A DNA stretch of 64,000 bases from DATJLY01 sp963729295. Lineage in GTDB: Bacteria > Pseudomonadota > Alphaproteobacteria > ATCC43930 > CGMCC-115725. Below are positions 27,750 to 36,986 of the stretch, in pieces. The translations under genes and the position numbers were made by a program. Each line of letters begins with the position of its first letter. Positions within the stretch are counted from its first letter, which is position 1. The DNA lies in the NCBI GenBank assembly GCA_963729295.1, contig CAVSNJ010000025.1:558001-622000 (forward strand), written 5' to 3'. The notes beneath the pieces are model-generated. The model ran no database searches. It worked only from the letters and a program-made list of their open reading frames with translations, and was not told the DNA's origin.

Positions 27750-28472
27750 ATGCCGCGCCCATCTGGCCGCGCCCCCGACGAGATGCGCCCCGTCGTGCTC
27801 GAGCCGGGCGTCTCGAAATACGCCGAAGGCTCGTGCCTCGCCCGCTTCGGCGACACGCATGTCCTGTGCACGGTCTCGGTCGAGGACAAGGTGCCGCCCT
27901 TCCTGCGCAACAGCGGGCGCGGCTGGATCACCGCCGAATACGGCATGCTGCCGCGCTCGACCCACACGCGCACCGAGCGCGAGGCGGCGCGCGGCCGGCA
28001 ATCGGGCCGGACGCAGGAGATTCAGCGCCTCATCGGCCGCTCGCTGCGCGCCGTGACCGAGCTCGAGGCGTTGGGCGAGCGCCAGTTCCGCGTCGATTGC
28101 GACGTGCTCCAGGCCGATGGCGGCACGCGCACCGCCGCCATCACCGGGAGCTACGTGGCGCTCGCGCTCGCGCTCAAGACCCTGGTCGAAGCCGGCTCCT
28201 TGCCGCGTCTGCCGATCGCCGACGCGGTGGCGGCGGTGTCGTGCGGCGTCTGCGCCGGGGTGCCGGTGCTCGATCTCGACTATGCCGAGGATTCGACCGC
28301 GGCGGCCGATGCGAACTTTGTCCTGACCGGCCGCGGCGGCATCGTCGAGGTGCAGGCGACCGCCGAGGGCGCGGTTTTCGCCGAAAGCGAATTCGCCGCC
28401 ATGCTGGGGCTCGCGCGGAGCGGCATCGGCCGGTTGCTGGCGCTGCAAAAGAAGGCGCTGGGACTGGCGTGA
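27750..28472 (+). CDS. rph: Ribonuclease PH
   Basis: This 240-residue phosphorolytic exoribonuclease trims tRNA 3' ends. The family core is complete: RPVVLEPGVSKYAEGSCLARFGDTHVLCTVSVE, RGWITAEYGMLPRSTHTRTEREAARGRQSGRTQEIQRLIGRSLR and VDCDVLQADGGTRTAAITGSYVALA are all recognisable (read as consecutive landmarks along the first 150 residues). The start ATG follows CAAGGGAAAAAACGC. The TGA overlaps the rdgB ATG (TGATG). Confidence 0.97.
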   Translation: MPRPSGRAPDEMRPVVLEPGVSKYAEGSCLARFGDTHVLCTVSVEDKVPPFLRNSGRGWITAEYGMLPRSTHTRTEREAARGRQSGRTQEIQRLIGRSLRAVTELEALGERQFRVDCDVLQADGGTRTAAITGSYVALALALKTLVEAGSLPRLPIADAVAAVSCGVCAGVPVLDLDYAEDSTAAADANFVLTGRGGIVEVQATAEGAVFAESEFAAMLGLARSGIGRLLALQKKALGLA

Positions 28473-29074
28473 TGGCACGCCGCCTTGCCGCAGGAAAGCT
28501 CGCGATCGCCACGCACAATCCTGGCAAGCTCGTCGAAATCCGCGACCTCTTGGCGCCCTACGGCATTGCGACGGCGGGCGCGGCCGAGCTCAGCGTGCCC
28601 GAGCCCGAGGAAACCGGCGCGACCTTCGCGGAAAACGCCGCGCTCAAGGCGCGCGCCGTGGCAAGCGCGAGCGGTCTTCCCGCCTTGGCCGACGATTCGG
28701 GGCTCGTTGTGCCGGCGCTTGGCGGCGCGCCCGGCATTTATTCCGCGCGCTGGGCCGGGCCCGAGCGTGATTTTGGCGCGGCGATGCGGCGCGTCGAGCG
28801 CGAGCTCGGCGGCAAGGATCGCGCCGCCACGTTCGTCGCCTCGTTGGCGCTCGCCTGGCCCGATGGTCACGTCGAATGTTTTCCGGGCGAGGTCACGGGG
28901 CGCCTCGTCTTTCCGGCGCGCGGCGCCAGGGGCTTCGGCTACGACCCGATCTTCGTGCCCGCAGGATTCACGGAAACGTTCGGCGAGATGGACCCGGTGG
29001 ACAAGCACCGCATGAGCCATCGCGCCGAGGCGTTCCGGAGGCTCGCATCCTCCTGCCTCGGAGGCGCCGGGTGA
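28472..29074 (+). CDS. rdgB: XTP/dITP diphosphatase (RdgB/HAM1 family)
   Basis: The 200-residue protein begins with the signature ATHNPGKLVEIRDLL (family: SxNxxKxxE). It contains GATFAENAALKARA, LADDSGLVVPALGGAPGIYSARWAG and GFGYDPIFVP, all characteristic. It hydrolyses non-canonical purine nucleotides such as dITP and XTP to keep them out of DNA. It is coupled to rph upstream (TGATG) and to hemW downstream (GTGA), so rph-rdgB-hemW is one unit. Confidence 0.96.
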   Translation: MARRLAAGKLAIATHNPGKLVEIRDLLAPYGIATAGAAELSVPEPEETGATFAENAALKARAVASASGLPALADDSGLVVPALGGAPGIYSARWAGPERDFGAAMRRVERELGGKDRAATFVASLALAWPDGHVECFPGEVTGRLVFPARGARGFGYDPIFVPAGFTETFGEMDPVDKHRMSHRAEAFRRLASSCLGGAG

Positions 29075-30222
29075 GCGAGGAGATCGCGCTTTATGTCCAT
29101 TGGCCGTTCTGCAAGTCGAAATGTCCCTATTGCGACTTCAATTCCCATGTCCGCGCCGGCATCGAGGATGCGCGCTGGCGCACTGCGCTGCTGCGCGAGC
29201 TCGATCATTATGGCGCGAGGACGCGCGGGCGCCGTCTCGTCTCGGTGTTTTTCGGCGGCGGCACGCCGTCGCTGATGGCGCCCGCGACCGTTGCCGCCAT
29301 CCTCGAGCGCGCGGCGGATCATTGGCCGGGGACGGCCGGTCTCGAGGTGACGCTCGAAGCCAATCCCACCTCGGTCGAGGCGCAGCGCCTGGCCGATTTC
29401 CGCGCCGCCGGCGTCAACCGCGTCTCGCTCGGCGTGCAGGCGCTCGACGACCGCGCGCTCAAATTCCTGGGCCGCGGCCATGATGCGGAAGAAGCGCGCG
29501 CCGCCGTCGCCGTCGCGGCGAAGAATTTTCAGCGCTATTCCTTCGACCTCATCTACGCGCGCCCCGGCCAAGGCGTCGCCGAATGGCGCCACGAGCTCGA
29601 CGCGGCGCTCGCCATGGCGGGCGACCACCTGTCGGTCTATCAGCTCACGATCGAGCCGGGCACGGCGTTTCACACGGCGCATGCGCGCGGCGACTTCGCG
29701 CTGCCGGACGATGAGCTCGCGGGATCGCTCTACGAGGCGACGCAAGAGCGGCTCGCGCGCGCCGGCCTGCCGGCCTACGAGATCTCGAACCACGCGCGGC
29801 CGGGCGGCGAATGCCGGCACAATCTCGTCTATTGGCGCTCGGGCGATTATGTCGGCGTTGGCCCCGGCGCGCACGGCCGTTTCGGCGCCGAAGGCTCGCG
29901 TCATGCCGCGCGCCAGCGCCGCGCCCCGGAGACCTGGCTCGCCGCCGTCGAGGCGAAGGGCGAGGCGACCGAGGAGAGCGTGCCCTTGAGCGCGCGCGAA
30001 CGGCTCGAGGAATTCCTGATGATGGGCCTTCGCCTCACGGAAGGAATTCTTCGCTCGCGCTTTCGCACCGAGATCGGCGTTGACGTCATCGATGCGCTCG
30101 GCGCCCAAAAACTCGACGACTTGATCGGCGGCGGATTCCTGGCGCTCGACGAGCACCGCCTCGTCGCGACCGCTGCCGGGCGCCAACGCCTCAACGCCGT
30201 CCTGGCGCGGCTTCTCGCCTAG
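29071..30222 (+). CDS. hemW: Radical SAM haem chaperone HemW
   Basis: The protein has 383 residues starting at GTG within the rdgB stop (GTGA). The radical-SAM cluster motif is CxxxCxxC (Cys14, Cys18, Cys21) in FCKSKCPYCDFN. The single-Cys CDF ending separates HemW from true coproporphyrinogen dehydrogenase HemN, which has CxC. FFGGGTPSLM, EANPTSVE and GVNRVSLGVQALDD are family motifs, and a C-terminal HemN-type winged domain follows. HemW binds haem and probably inserts it into respiratory enzymes. Confidence 0.94.
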   Translation: MSEEIALYVHWPFCKSKCPYCDFNSHVRAGIEDARWRTALLRELDHYGARTRGRRLVSVFFGGGTPSLMAPATVAAILERAADHWPGTAGLEVTLEANPTSVEAQRLADFRAAGVNRVSLGVQALDDRALKFLGRGHDAEEARAAVAVAAKNFQRYSFDLIYARPGQGVAEWRHELDAALAMAGDHLSVYQLTIEPGTAFHTAHARGDFALPDDELAGSLYEATQERLARAGLPAYEISNHARPGGECRHNLVYWRSGDYVGVGPGAHGRFGAEGSRHAARQRRAPETWLAAVEAKGEATEESVPLSARERLEEFLMMGLRLTEGILRSRFRTEIGVDVIDALGAQKLDDLIGGGFLALDEHRLVATAAGRQRLNAVLARLLA

Positions 30223-30884
30223 TACCAGATATCCATGCTGAGACCGCGCGCGTCAGTCTCGCACGCGCACGCGACACGGCGCGGATCGCGCGCCGCGACG
30301 GCAAGGGCGCACGCATCGAGCAGATCGTCCGGGCCGGCGCCGCTGCCGCGCAGAGCCGCGACCCATGTTTCGAGCTCGGTGAACCCCGCTTGGCACAGCA
30401 ATTCGGCGCGGATCGAGAACCCCGCGCGCGTCTTCTTGCCTTCGCGCACCGGCGTGGCGCCGTGCATGCGCGCGAACGCAAGCTCGGGATGGGCTTCGAG
30501 AATGCGGTCCTGCATCGCCGGCGCGATGGAGCGATCGATCTCGGCGATTTTCGGCAGGATGTTCCAGAGCTGGCGCGAGATGCCGTTGCCGTCTTCCTTC
30601 GCCCATGCGTTCGCCGCGCCGTAATCGGCGAAGGCGAGGAGCGGGCGGCGCACATCGACGAAGAGTCTGGGCCATGCCTCGCGCAAAAGCTTTCGTGCCG
30701 CGATGTCGCTCGCGCGGCGTCCCGTCTCGGGCAGGCCGATCGGGATGTCGATCAGGATGCGCTCGGCTCGGAGTGCGGCGATCTCGTCCGCACCCTTGAG
30801 GACAAGGGGCGCACCGGGGCGATCCTCGTCGATGACGACGGCGATCCAGCCGCCTTTGCAGCCATCGACGCCGGCGGTGCGCAT
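30219..30884 (-). CDS. DUF429 domain-containing protein
   Basis: The 221-residue protein is of the DUF429 family, with an RNase H-like actin/ribonuclease fold. It starts with GVDGCKGGWIAV, continues with ILIDIPIGLPETGRRASDIAARKLL, and has LEAHPELAFARMHG and DDLLDACALAVAA. These Asp-rich stretches could form a metal-dependent active site. The family's reaction is unknown. The stop overlaps the hemW stop region by 4 bases on the opposite strand, and the start lies next to the lipoprotein gene stop. Confidence 0.88.
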   Translation of the reverse strand: MRTAGVDGCKGGWIAVVIDEDRPGAPLVLKGADEIAALRAERILIDIPIGLPETGRRASDIAARKLLREAWPRLFVDVRRPLLAFADYGAANAWAKEDGNGISRQLWNILPKIAEIDRSIAPAMQDRILEAHPELAFARMHGATPVREGKKTRAGFSIRAELLCQAGFTELETWVAALRGSGAGPDDLLDACALAVAARDPRRVACACETDARGLSMDIWY

Positions 30885-30885
30885 C

Positions 30886-32115
30886 TCAGAGCGCGGGTTT
30901 CTGGAACGTCTGCGGCGCGGGATCGATCACCGTGCTGCCGGTGCGGTGCATCTCGAGGACGGCGAGGCCGCGCTCGGTGATGCCGTCGGGCAGCAGCCGG
31001 AAAATCCCGTTGAGGCCGGCGAAGCCACTCGGGTTGGTGAGTGCCGCGACCGAGAAATCGGGGCCTGCGGGCGCGCGCGCGAGGACGGCGGCGAGCGCCG
31101 TCGCGTCGTAGCCCAATGTGGCGAGGAGCGGCGCGTCATGCTTGTAGAGTGCAGAAAAGCGCTTCTCGAAATCCTCGCGCGCCTGCGGCGCGGGCGCTGC
31201 GTACCAGCCGCCTTCAAGCGCGGGCTCGGTGCCGACGCTCTGGTCGGCCCAGAGCCCGGTGCCCAGGAACTTCACCTGGTCGGGATCGATGCCGTAATAG
31301 GGCAGGAGCGGCGCCAGCGCCTTCAATCGCGTGCCGCCCTCGGCCAGCAGCACGGCATCGAAGCTGCCTTGCCCGGCGAGGTTCTGCACCGTCGGCGCGA
31401 GGTTGGCGGAGGTCGGATCGTAGCGCTCGATCGGGCCGAGCGTGGCGCCGGCGATCTGCGCCGCATCCTTCAGCGCCGCCGTCGCAAGGTCGCCATAGGC
31501 CGAGGCCGGCGCCAACCCGGCGAAGCGGTTCCTCCCGTGCGCATGCGCGAACAGGACGACGCGCTCGATCTCCTGGCGCGGATCGAACGCCAAAAGCCAG
31601 GTGCCGTTGCCGGCGAGCTGCATCGCGGTCGAGAACGCGACGAGCGGCACGCCCGCACCTTGCGCCACCGGCTTCACCGCCTCGACCTCGGCCGAAAGGA
31701 GCGGCCCGAGGATGAGCTTGGCACCGGCGTCGATCACCGAATGCGCCGCCGCCGCGGCCATCGTCGCATTGCCGCCGCTGTCGCGCACCAGAAGCTCGAG
31801 CTGGTCGTTGCCGGTCTCGAACAGCGCCATCTGCGCCGCATCGAGCATCGCCTGCCCCAAAGCCGCGGCCGATCCGGAGAGCGGGAGCAGCAGGCCCACT
31901 TCGACATGGGCGACGCCGGGTGCGGCCGCTTGCGGCGGCGCCTCCGGGATCGGCGTCGCCGTGACCGGGGGCGCCACGAGCGAGGGCGCCGCCACGGCAG
32001 GCAGTTCCGGCGTCGGCGGCGGCGGCGCTTTCTTCCCTCCGCAGGCGGCAAGCGCCAATATGGCGGCAAGGAACGCCGCCACCCGGAAGTGCGAGCTCAA
32101 ACACGAGATCGACAC
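30886..32115 (-). CDS. LpoA-like penicillin-binding protein activator lipoprotein
   Basis: The protein of about 409 residues has a lipobox (LAAILALAAC), a Pro/Ala linker and a type I periplasmic-binding-fold domain (VEVGLLLPLSGSAAALGQAMLDAAQMALFE onwards). This layout matches the alphaproteobacterial penicillin-binding protein activator family related to LpoA, which stimulates peptidoglycan synthases from the outer membrane. The gene is divergent from rsmI, as is lpoA in many proteobacteria, and yraN follows rsmI. No ATG gives a sensible signal peptide; GTG at 32115 or GTG at 32082 are the candidates, so the start is uncertain. Confidence 0.85.
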   Translation of the reverse strand: MSISCLSSHFRVAAFLAAILALAACGGKKAPPPPTPELPAVAAPSLVAPPVTATPIPEAPPQAAAPGVAHVEVGLLLPLSGSAAALGQAMLDAAQMALFETGNDQLELLVRDSGGNATMAAAAAHSVIDAGAKLILGPLLSAEVEAVKPVAQGAGVPLVAFSTAMQLAGNGTWLLAFDPRQEIERVVLFAHAHGRNRFAGLAPASAYGDLATAALKDAAQIAGATLGPIERYDPTSANLAPTVQNLAGQGSFDAVLLAEGGTRLKALAPLLPYYGIDPDQVKFLGTGLWADQSVGTEPALEGGWYAAPAPQAREDFEKRFSALYKHDAPLLATLGYDATALAAVLARAPAGPDFSVAALTNPSGFAGLNGIFRLLPDGITERGLAVLEMHRTGSTVIDPAPQTFQKPAL

Positions 32116-32120
32116 GCGCG

Positions 32121-33029
32121 ATGTCCCTCGACGCGAAAGGCCGAAAGCGTATCGACACCCCGGCGGGAAGTAAACCCGACGAACGAGCGCCGCTCGCGCC
32201 CGGTCTCTATCTCGTCGCGACGCCGATCGGCAATATCGAGGACATAACACTGCGCGCGCTCCGCGTCCTGGGCGCGGCCGACCTCGTCGCCTGCGAGGAC
32301 ACGCGCGTCAGCCGCAAGCTCTTCGCGCGTTACGGCATCGCGACATCGCGCGTCCCCTATCACGAGCACAATGCCGAAGCGATGCGGCCCAAGCTTCTGG
32401 CGCGGCTCGAAGGCGGCGCGCGCGTGGCGCTCATCTCGGACGCCGGGACGCCGCTCGTCTCCGATCCCGGCTTCAAGCTCGTGCGCGAGGCGGTCGCGCG
32501 CGGCATCTCCGTCACGGCCGTGCCGGGCGCGTCGGCGCCGCTCGCGGCGCTCGTGCTCTCGGGCCTGCCGTGCGAGCGCTTCTTCTTCGCCGGATTTCTG
32601 CCGGCGAAGAGCGAGGCGCGCCGGACATCGCTCGAAGAGCTGCGCGCCGTGCCGGCGACATTGGTGTTCTTCGAAAGCGCGCCGCGCCTGGCCGCGTCGC
32701 TCGCCGACATGGCGTCGGTGCTGGGCGACCGGCCGGCGGCCGCCGCGCGCGAGCTCACCAAGCTTTTTGAGGAGGTGCGGCGCGCGCCGCTGGCCGAGCT
32801 CGCGCGGCAGTACCGGGAAGGGGGCCCGCCCAAGGGCGAGCTCGTGGTGCTGGTCGGCCCGCCCGCGGCCGCGGATGCGCCTTCGGCCGAATTGCTCGAC
32901 GCAGCGCTCGGCGCGGCGCTCGAGCGGCTCAGCATCAAGGACGCGGCCGCCGCGGTGGCGGGCGCCATGGGCCTGCCGCGCCGCGCCGTCTATCAGCGCG
33001 CGCTGGCGCTTGCCGGGCGCACGGCGTGA
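32121..33029 (+). CDS. rsmI: 16S rRNA (cytidine(1402)-2'-O)-methyltransferase RsmI
   Basis: The 302-residue tetrapyrrole-methylase-fold protein has APGLYLVATPIGNIEDITLRAL, ACEDTRVSRKLF, ALISDAGTPLVSDPGFKLV, and GLPCERFFFAGFLPAK, all typical of RsmI. It methylates the 2'-OH of C1402 in 16S rRNA for decoding fidelity. Its ATG is only 5 bases from the proposed GTG of the divergent lipoprotein gene, so one or both starts may be further inside. The stop overlaps yraN (GTGA). Confidence 0.96.
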   Translation: MSLDAKGRKRIDTPAGSKPDERAPLAPGLYLVATPIGNIEDITLRALRVLGAADLVACEDTRVSRKLFARYGIATSRVPYHEHNAEAMRPKLLARLEGGARVALISDAGTPLVSDPGFKLVREAVARGISVTAVPGASAPLAALVLSGLPCERFFFAGFLPAKSEARRTSLEELRAVPATLVFFESAPRLAASLADMASVLGDRPAAAARELTKLFEEVRRAPLAELARQYREGGPPKGELVVLVGPPAAADAPSAELLDAALGAALERLSIKDAAAAVAGAMGLPRRAVYQRALALAGRTA

Positions 33030-33388
33030 GCAAGGCGCGGCTCCGGGCCGAGCGCCGCGGCCGTACCGCCGAGCTCCTCTGCCTCTGGCACTTGCGCGTG
33101 CGCGGCTATCGCGTGGTGGCGCGGCGCTTTCGCGTGCCGTCGGGCGAGATCGATCTGATCGTGCGGCGCGGCACTGTCCTGGCGGCGGTCGAGGTGAAGG
33201 CGCGTGCCGATTTCGCCGCGGCCGGCGAGGCCGTTCTCGGGCGCCAGCGCCGCCGCATCGCCCGCGCGTTCGAGCATTTCCTCCAGGCGCGGCCCGATCT
33301 CGCCCATCTCGATCAGCGCTTCGATGTGATGCTGGTGATGCCGCGGCGTTTGCCTCGGCATGTGGCGGACGCTTGGCGACTCGGGTGA
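33026..33388 (+). CDS. YraN family (UPF0102) protein
   Basis: This 120-residue small basic protein has the nuclease-like fold of UPF0102: GRTAELLCLWHLRVRGYRVV, then RRFRVPSGEIDLIVRRG and VEVKARADF, which together form the E...D...ExK pattern of PD-(D/E)XK enzymes. The biochemical role of YraN remains poorly defined. It starts with GTG overlapping the rsmI stop, and rsmI-yraN next to an lpoA-like gene is a conserved proteobacterial neighbourhood. Confidence 0.92.
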   Translation: MSKARLRAERRGRTAELLCLWHLRVRGYRVVARRFRVPSGEIDLIVRRGTVLAAVEVKARADFAAAGEAVLGRQRRRIARAFEHFLQARPDLAHLDQRFDVMLVMPRRLPRHVADAWRLG

Positions 33389-33479
33389 GGGCACTGCCAC
33401 GAAATCGCCCTAAAGGCGCCCTTTCCCCGACTCAGGCGACGCGCAAGAATTGACCGGAACCGTCGCAGGAGAAAGCGCC

Positions 33480-34226
33480 TTGTCCCGACATTCGCTCGCC
33501 GCCGCGCTCGCCGTCATCGTACTGGCGGGCGCTTCGCTTTCGGGCTGCATTCTCGCCATCGGCGCCGGCGCTGCGGGCGGCGGCTATGCTGTCGCTGCCC
33601 AGGAGCGCTCGCTCAAGGATACCGCGCGCGACGCCGGCATCCAGGCGGCCATCGCCCAGTCGTGGAAGAACTACAATTTGAAGCTCAACGACGACCTCGA
33701 CTGCACGGTCTATGAGGGCCGCGTGCTCTTGACCGGCACCGTGTCGAGCGACGATTGGCGCGCCGAGGCGGTGAAGCGCACCTGGCAGGTGGACGGCGTC
33801 AAGGAAGTCTATGACGAGATCCAGGTCGGGCCCGACGAGGGCTTCGTCCAGGACATGGGCGACACCACCATCACCAGCAAGCTCAAGACCCAGCTCGTCG
33901 CCGACGCCGACGTGCGCGAGATCAACTACACCATCACCACGGTCAAAGGCGTCGTCTACGTCATCGGCACGGCGCGCAGCCAGGCCGAGCTCGACCGCGT
34001 GGTCGACCACGCCCGCAACATCGGCGACGTGAAGCGCGTCGTCTCCTACGTGCGCATCAGGAGCGGCGAGCCGCCGCAGCCCGAGACCGCATCCTCCGCG
34101 CCGGCACCGGCCGGCGGCGCGGCCCCGCCCGCTGCCGCTGCCGCCCCGACCCCGCCAGGGGCGTCGGACGAGGACGTCACCACGCCGACCCCGCGCCAGG
34201 AAATCGACGTCCAGCCGCTGAAGTAA
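33480..34226 (+). CDS. BON domain-containing lipoprotein
   Basis: The 248-residue protein begins at TTG 33480, placed 9 bases after AGGAG. The start gives a lipoprotein signal (MSRHSLAAALAVIVLAG then LSGC). Two BON domains follow: CTVYEGRVLLTGTVSSDDWRAEAV around residues 70-100 and ITTVKGVVYVIGTARSQAELD around 150-180. A Pro/Ala-rich tail follows. It resembles DolP (YraP)/OsmY, periplasmic proteins that bind anionic phospholipid and support outer-membrane integrity. In many proteobacteria yraP follows yraN, as here. Confidence 0.88.
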   Translation: MSRHSLAAALAVIVLAGASLSGCILAIGAGAAGGGYAVAAQERSLKDTARDAGIQAAIAQSWKNYNLKLNDDLDCTVYEGRVLLTGTVSSDDWRAEAVKRTWQVDGVKEVYDEIQVGPDEGFVQDMGDTTITSKLKTQLVADADVREINYTITTVKGVVYVIGTARSQAELDRVVDHARNIGDVKRVVSYVRIRSGEPPQPETASSAPAPAGGAAPPAAAAAPTPPGASDEDVTTPTPRQEIDVQPLK

Positions 34227-34277
34227 AGTTTTTGTTGGGTCTTGGTTTCGGCGCGTGCCCTAGGCGATACTGGCGCC

Positions 34278-35225
34278 ATGGCGCTTGCCGTCGCGATCCA
34301 GATGGACCCGATCGAAGGGGTCAACATCGACGCCAACTCGACCTTCGTCCTGGCGCTCGAGGCGCAGGTGCGCGGCCATCGCCTCTACCATTACCTGCCG
34401 CGCCACCTCGCGCTTCTCGACGGCAAGCTCAGCGCCAAGGCGCGTCCGCTCGAAGTGCGGCGCGAGCACGGCCGCCATTTCACGCTGGGCGCGTTCGAGA
34501 CGCTCGACCTTGCCGCGCTCGACGTGATCCTGATGCGGCAGGACCCGCCCTTCGACATGGCCTACATCACCGCGACGCATCTTCTGGAGCATGTGCGCGA
34601 CCGGGTGCTGGTGGTGAACGATCCGGTCGCGGTGCGCAATTCGCCCGAAAAGCTCGTGGCGACGCGCTTTCCCGGCCTGATGCCGCCCACTCTCATCACC
34701 GGCGACCGCGACGAGATCGACGCGTTCCGCGCGGCGCATGGCGAGATCATCCTGAAGCCGCTCTTCGGCAATGGCGGCGCCGGCGTGTTCCGCATCAAGC
34801 GCGACGACGAGAACATGAATGCGCTCCTGGAAATGTTCGCGCTCCTCTATCGCGAGCCGGTCATGGTGCAGCGCTACCTGCCGGCGGTGCGCCAGGGCGA
34901 CAAGCGCATCGTGCTGATCGAGGGCGAGGCCGCGGGCGCGGTCAACCGCGTTCCCGCCGCGGGCGAGGCGCGCGCCAATCTCCATGTCGGCGGGCGTGCG
35001 CAGAAATCGTCGCTCACGGTGCGCGAGCGCGAGATTTGCGCGACGATCGGCCCGACCTTGCGCGAGCTGGGCCTGCTCTTCGTCGGCATCGACGTGATCG
35101 GTGATTACCTTACCGAAATCAACGTCACGTCGCCGACCGGCCTGCAGGAAATCAACCGACTCGACGGCGTGCATCTCGAGGTGCGCGTATGGGATGCGAT
35201 CGAGGCGCGCCTCAAGCGCAGTTGA
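34278..35225 (+). CDS. gshB: Glutathione synthase
   Basis: The 315-residue ATP-grasp enzyme joins gamma-glutamylcysteine and glycine. It starts LAVAIQMDPIEGVNIDANST. Other landmarks are LMRQDPPFDMAYITATHLLE, VVNDPVAVRNSPEKLVAT, the ATP-grasp loops ILKPLFGNGGAGVFRI and EVNVTSP-type ITEINVTSPTGLQEI. A glycine-rich P-loop-like hinge is present. The length matches the family (about 315). The ATG at 34278 is preferred over an upstream GTG because it removes a non-homologous extension. Confidence 0.96.
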   Translation: MALAVAIQMDPIEGVNIDANSTFVLALEAQVRGHRLYHYLPRHLALLDGKLSAKARPLEVRREHGRHFTLGAFETLDLAALDVILMRQDPPFDMAYITATHLLEHVRDRVLVVNDPVAVRNSPEKLVATRFPGLMPPTLITGDRDEIDAFRAAHGEIILKPLFGNGGAGVFRIKRDDENMNALLEMFALLYREPVMVQRYLPAVRQGDKRIVLIEGEAAGAVNRVPAAGEARANLHVGGRAQKSSLTVREREICATIGPTLRELGLLFVGIDVIGDYLTEINVTSPTGLQEINRLDGVHLEVRVWDAIEARLKRS

Positions 35226-35384
35226 GCACCGACTTATCCCTAGCTCTTGCGGGTCAGGCACGGGGAAAAGCGTGGACCTCCGCGCCGCGATTCATAGAAT
35301 GACATGGAATCGCAAAAGACGCCGGGAGGGGGCGGGCGACGAGCCGCCCGCAAGGCGCCGCGCGAACTGCGGAGAGTGGCGACA

Positions 35385-36947
35385 ATGGCGGAGACCACCC
35401 TGCCGGTGGAATCGGTCGACGGCGACCGTCGGTTCGAGATTCTGATCGACGCCGTCACCGATCACGCGATCTTCATGCTCGACCCCGCCGGGTGCGTCGC
35501 CAACTGGAACAAGGGCGCCGAGCGCATCGAGGGCTACGCCGTATCCGAGATCGTCGGCCGGCATTTCTCCATCTTCTACACCGACGAGGATCGCGCCGCC
35601 GGCGTGCCCGCGCGCGCGCTCGAGGAAGCGCTCGCGCGCGGCAAGTGCGAGAGCGAGGGCTGGCGCGTGCGCAAGGACGGCACGCGCTTCTGGGCCCACG
35701 CCGTGATCGAGGCGATTCGCAGCCCCAAGGGGCGGCTCCTCGGTTTCGCCGAGGTGACGCGCGATGCGAGCGAGCGGCGCGAGGCGCAGGATACCTTGGA
35801 GCGCACGCGCCAGGCATTGTTCCAGTCGCAGAAGATGGAGGCGGTCGGCCAGCTCACGGGCGGCATCGCGCACGACTTCAACAATCTGCTCACGGTGATC
35901 TCCGGCAGCCTCGAATTGATCCAGCAACGCCCCGAGGATCGCGAGCGCGTGCTGCATTTCGCCGAGAACGCGCAGGCCGCGGCCGAGCGCGGCGCGCGCC
36001 TGACGCAGCAGCTCCTGAGCTTCGCCCGGTGCCAGTCGCTCCGCCCCGAGCGGCACGGCATCAACGGCCTCATTGGCAGCTTCGAGGCCGTGCTGCGGCG
36101 CGTGTGCAGCGAGACGGTCGAATTCGACTTGGCGCTCGACCCCGCGCTGCTCCCCGTGCTGATCGACGCGGCGCAGCTCGAGGGGAGTCTCCTCAATCTC
36201 GTGATGAACGCGCGCGACGCCATGGCGAAAGGCGGCCGGCTTACGATCGCGACGGCGAACGCCGAGCTCGACCCGGCTGCGGCTGCCGAGGCGGGCGTGC
36301 GGCCCGGCGCCTACGTGCGCATCACCGTCGCCGACACCGGCGAGGGCATGTCGCCCGAGACGCTCGCCCGCGCCTTCGAGCCGTTCTTCACGACGAAGCC
36401 CGTGGGGCTCGGCAGCGGCCTCGGCTTGAGCCAGGTCTACGGCTTCGTGTCGCAATCGGGCGGCGCGGTGAGCTTGTCGAGCGCGCTCGGCCAGGGTGCC
36501 AGCGTCGCTCTGCTGCTGCCGGCGCTCGCCGCCGGAGCGCCGCAGCCCGCCGCAAGCGGCGACGCGGCGGCGGCGCCGCCGCGCAGCAGCGGCACGGTGC
36601 TCGTCGTCGAGGACGATCCCGACGTGCTGCGGCTCGCGGTCGAGACCTTGCGAAGCCTCGACTATCGCGTGCTGACGGCGGGCGACGGGCCCGCCGCGCT
36701 CGCGGTGCTGAAGCGCGCGGCCGAGATCGACCTTCTGTTCAGCGACGTCGTCATGCCGCGCGGCATGAGCGGCGTCGATCTCGCGCGCGAGGCGGTGCGG
36801 CTCCGCCCGGCGCTGCGCGTCGTCCTCGCCTCGGGCTATGCCAGCTCGGCCTTTGCGCCCGGCTGCGGGCCCGAGAATTTCGCCTTCATCAGCAAGCCCT
36901 ATCGCGGCTCCGACCTCGTGCGCATGTTCCGTTCGCTGAGCGCCTGA
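35385..36947 (+). CDS. Hybrid PAS sensor histidine kinase with C-terminal receiver
   Basis: This 520-residue soluble kinase has a PAS domain (about residues 15-130; AIFMLDPAGCVANWNKGAERIEG, then HFSIFYTDEDRAAG), a HisKA-type dimerisation domain with phospho-His at about 163 in GGIAHDFNNLL, and a catalytic domain (N box LLNLVMNARDAM, G1 VADTGEGMS, F box, G2 GLGSGLGLSQVYGF). A receiver domain follows, with Asp at about 454 in LFSDVVMP. No membrane helix is seen, so it senses a cytoplasmic cue, perhaps redox or light-linked given the PAS type. Its output partner is not adjacent. Start at 35385 follows CGGAGAGTGG; an ATG 81 bases upstream is possible. Confidence 0.92.
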   Translation: MAETTLPVESVDGDRRFEILIDAVTDHAIFMLDPAGCVANWNKGAERIEGYAVSEIVGRHFSIFYTDEDRAAGVPARALEEALARGKCESEGWRVRKDGTRFWAHAVIEAIRSPKGRLLGFAEVTRDASERREAQDTLERTRQALFQSQKMEAVGQLTGGIAHDFNNLLTVISGSLELIQQRPEDRERVLHFAENAQAAAERGARLTQQLLSFARCQSLRPERHGINGLIGSFEAVLRRVCSETVEFDLALDPALLPVLIDAAQLEGSLLNLVMNARDAMAKGGRLTIATANAELDPAAAAEAGVRPGAYVRITVADTGEGMSPETLARAFEPFFTTKPVGLGSGLGLSQVYGFVSQSGGAVSLSSALGQGASVALLLPALAAGAPQPAASGDAAAAPPRSSGTVLVVEDDPDVLRLAVETLRSLDYRVLTAGDGPAALAVLKRAAEIDLLFSDVVMPRGMSGVDLAREAVRLRPALRVVLASGYASSAFAPGCGPENFAFISKPYRGSDLVRMFRSLSA

Positions 36948-36986
36948 TCCGCGCTATCATTTCCGCGCACAAAATGGGGCGAGCTC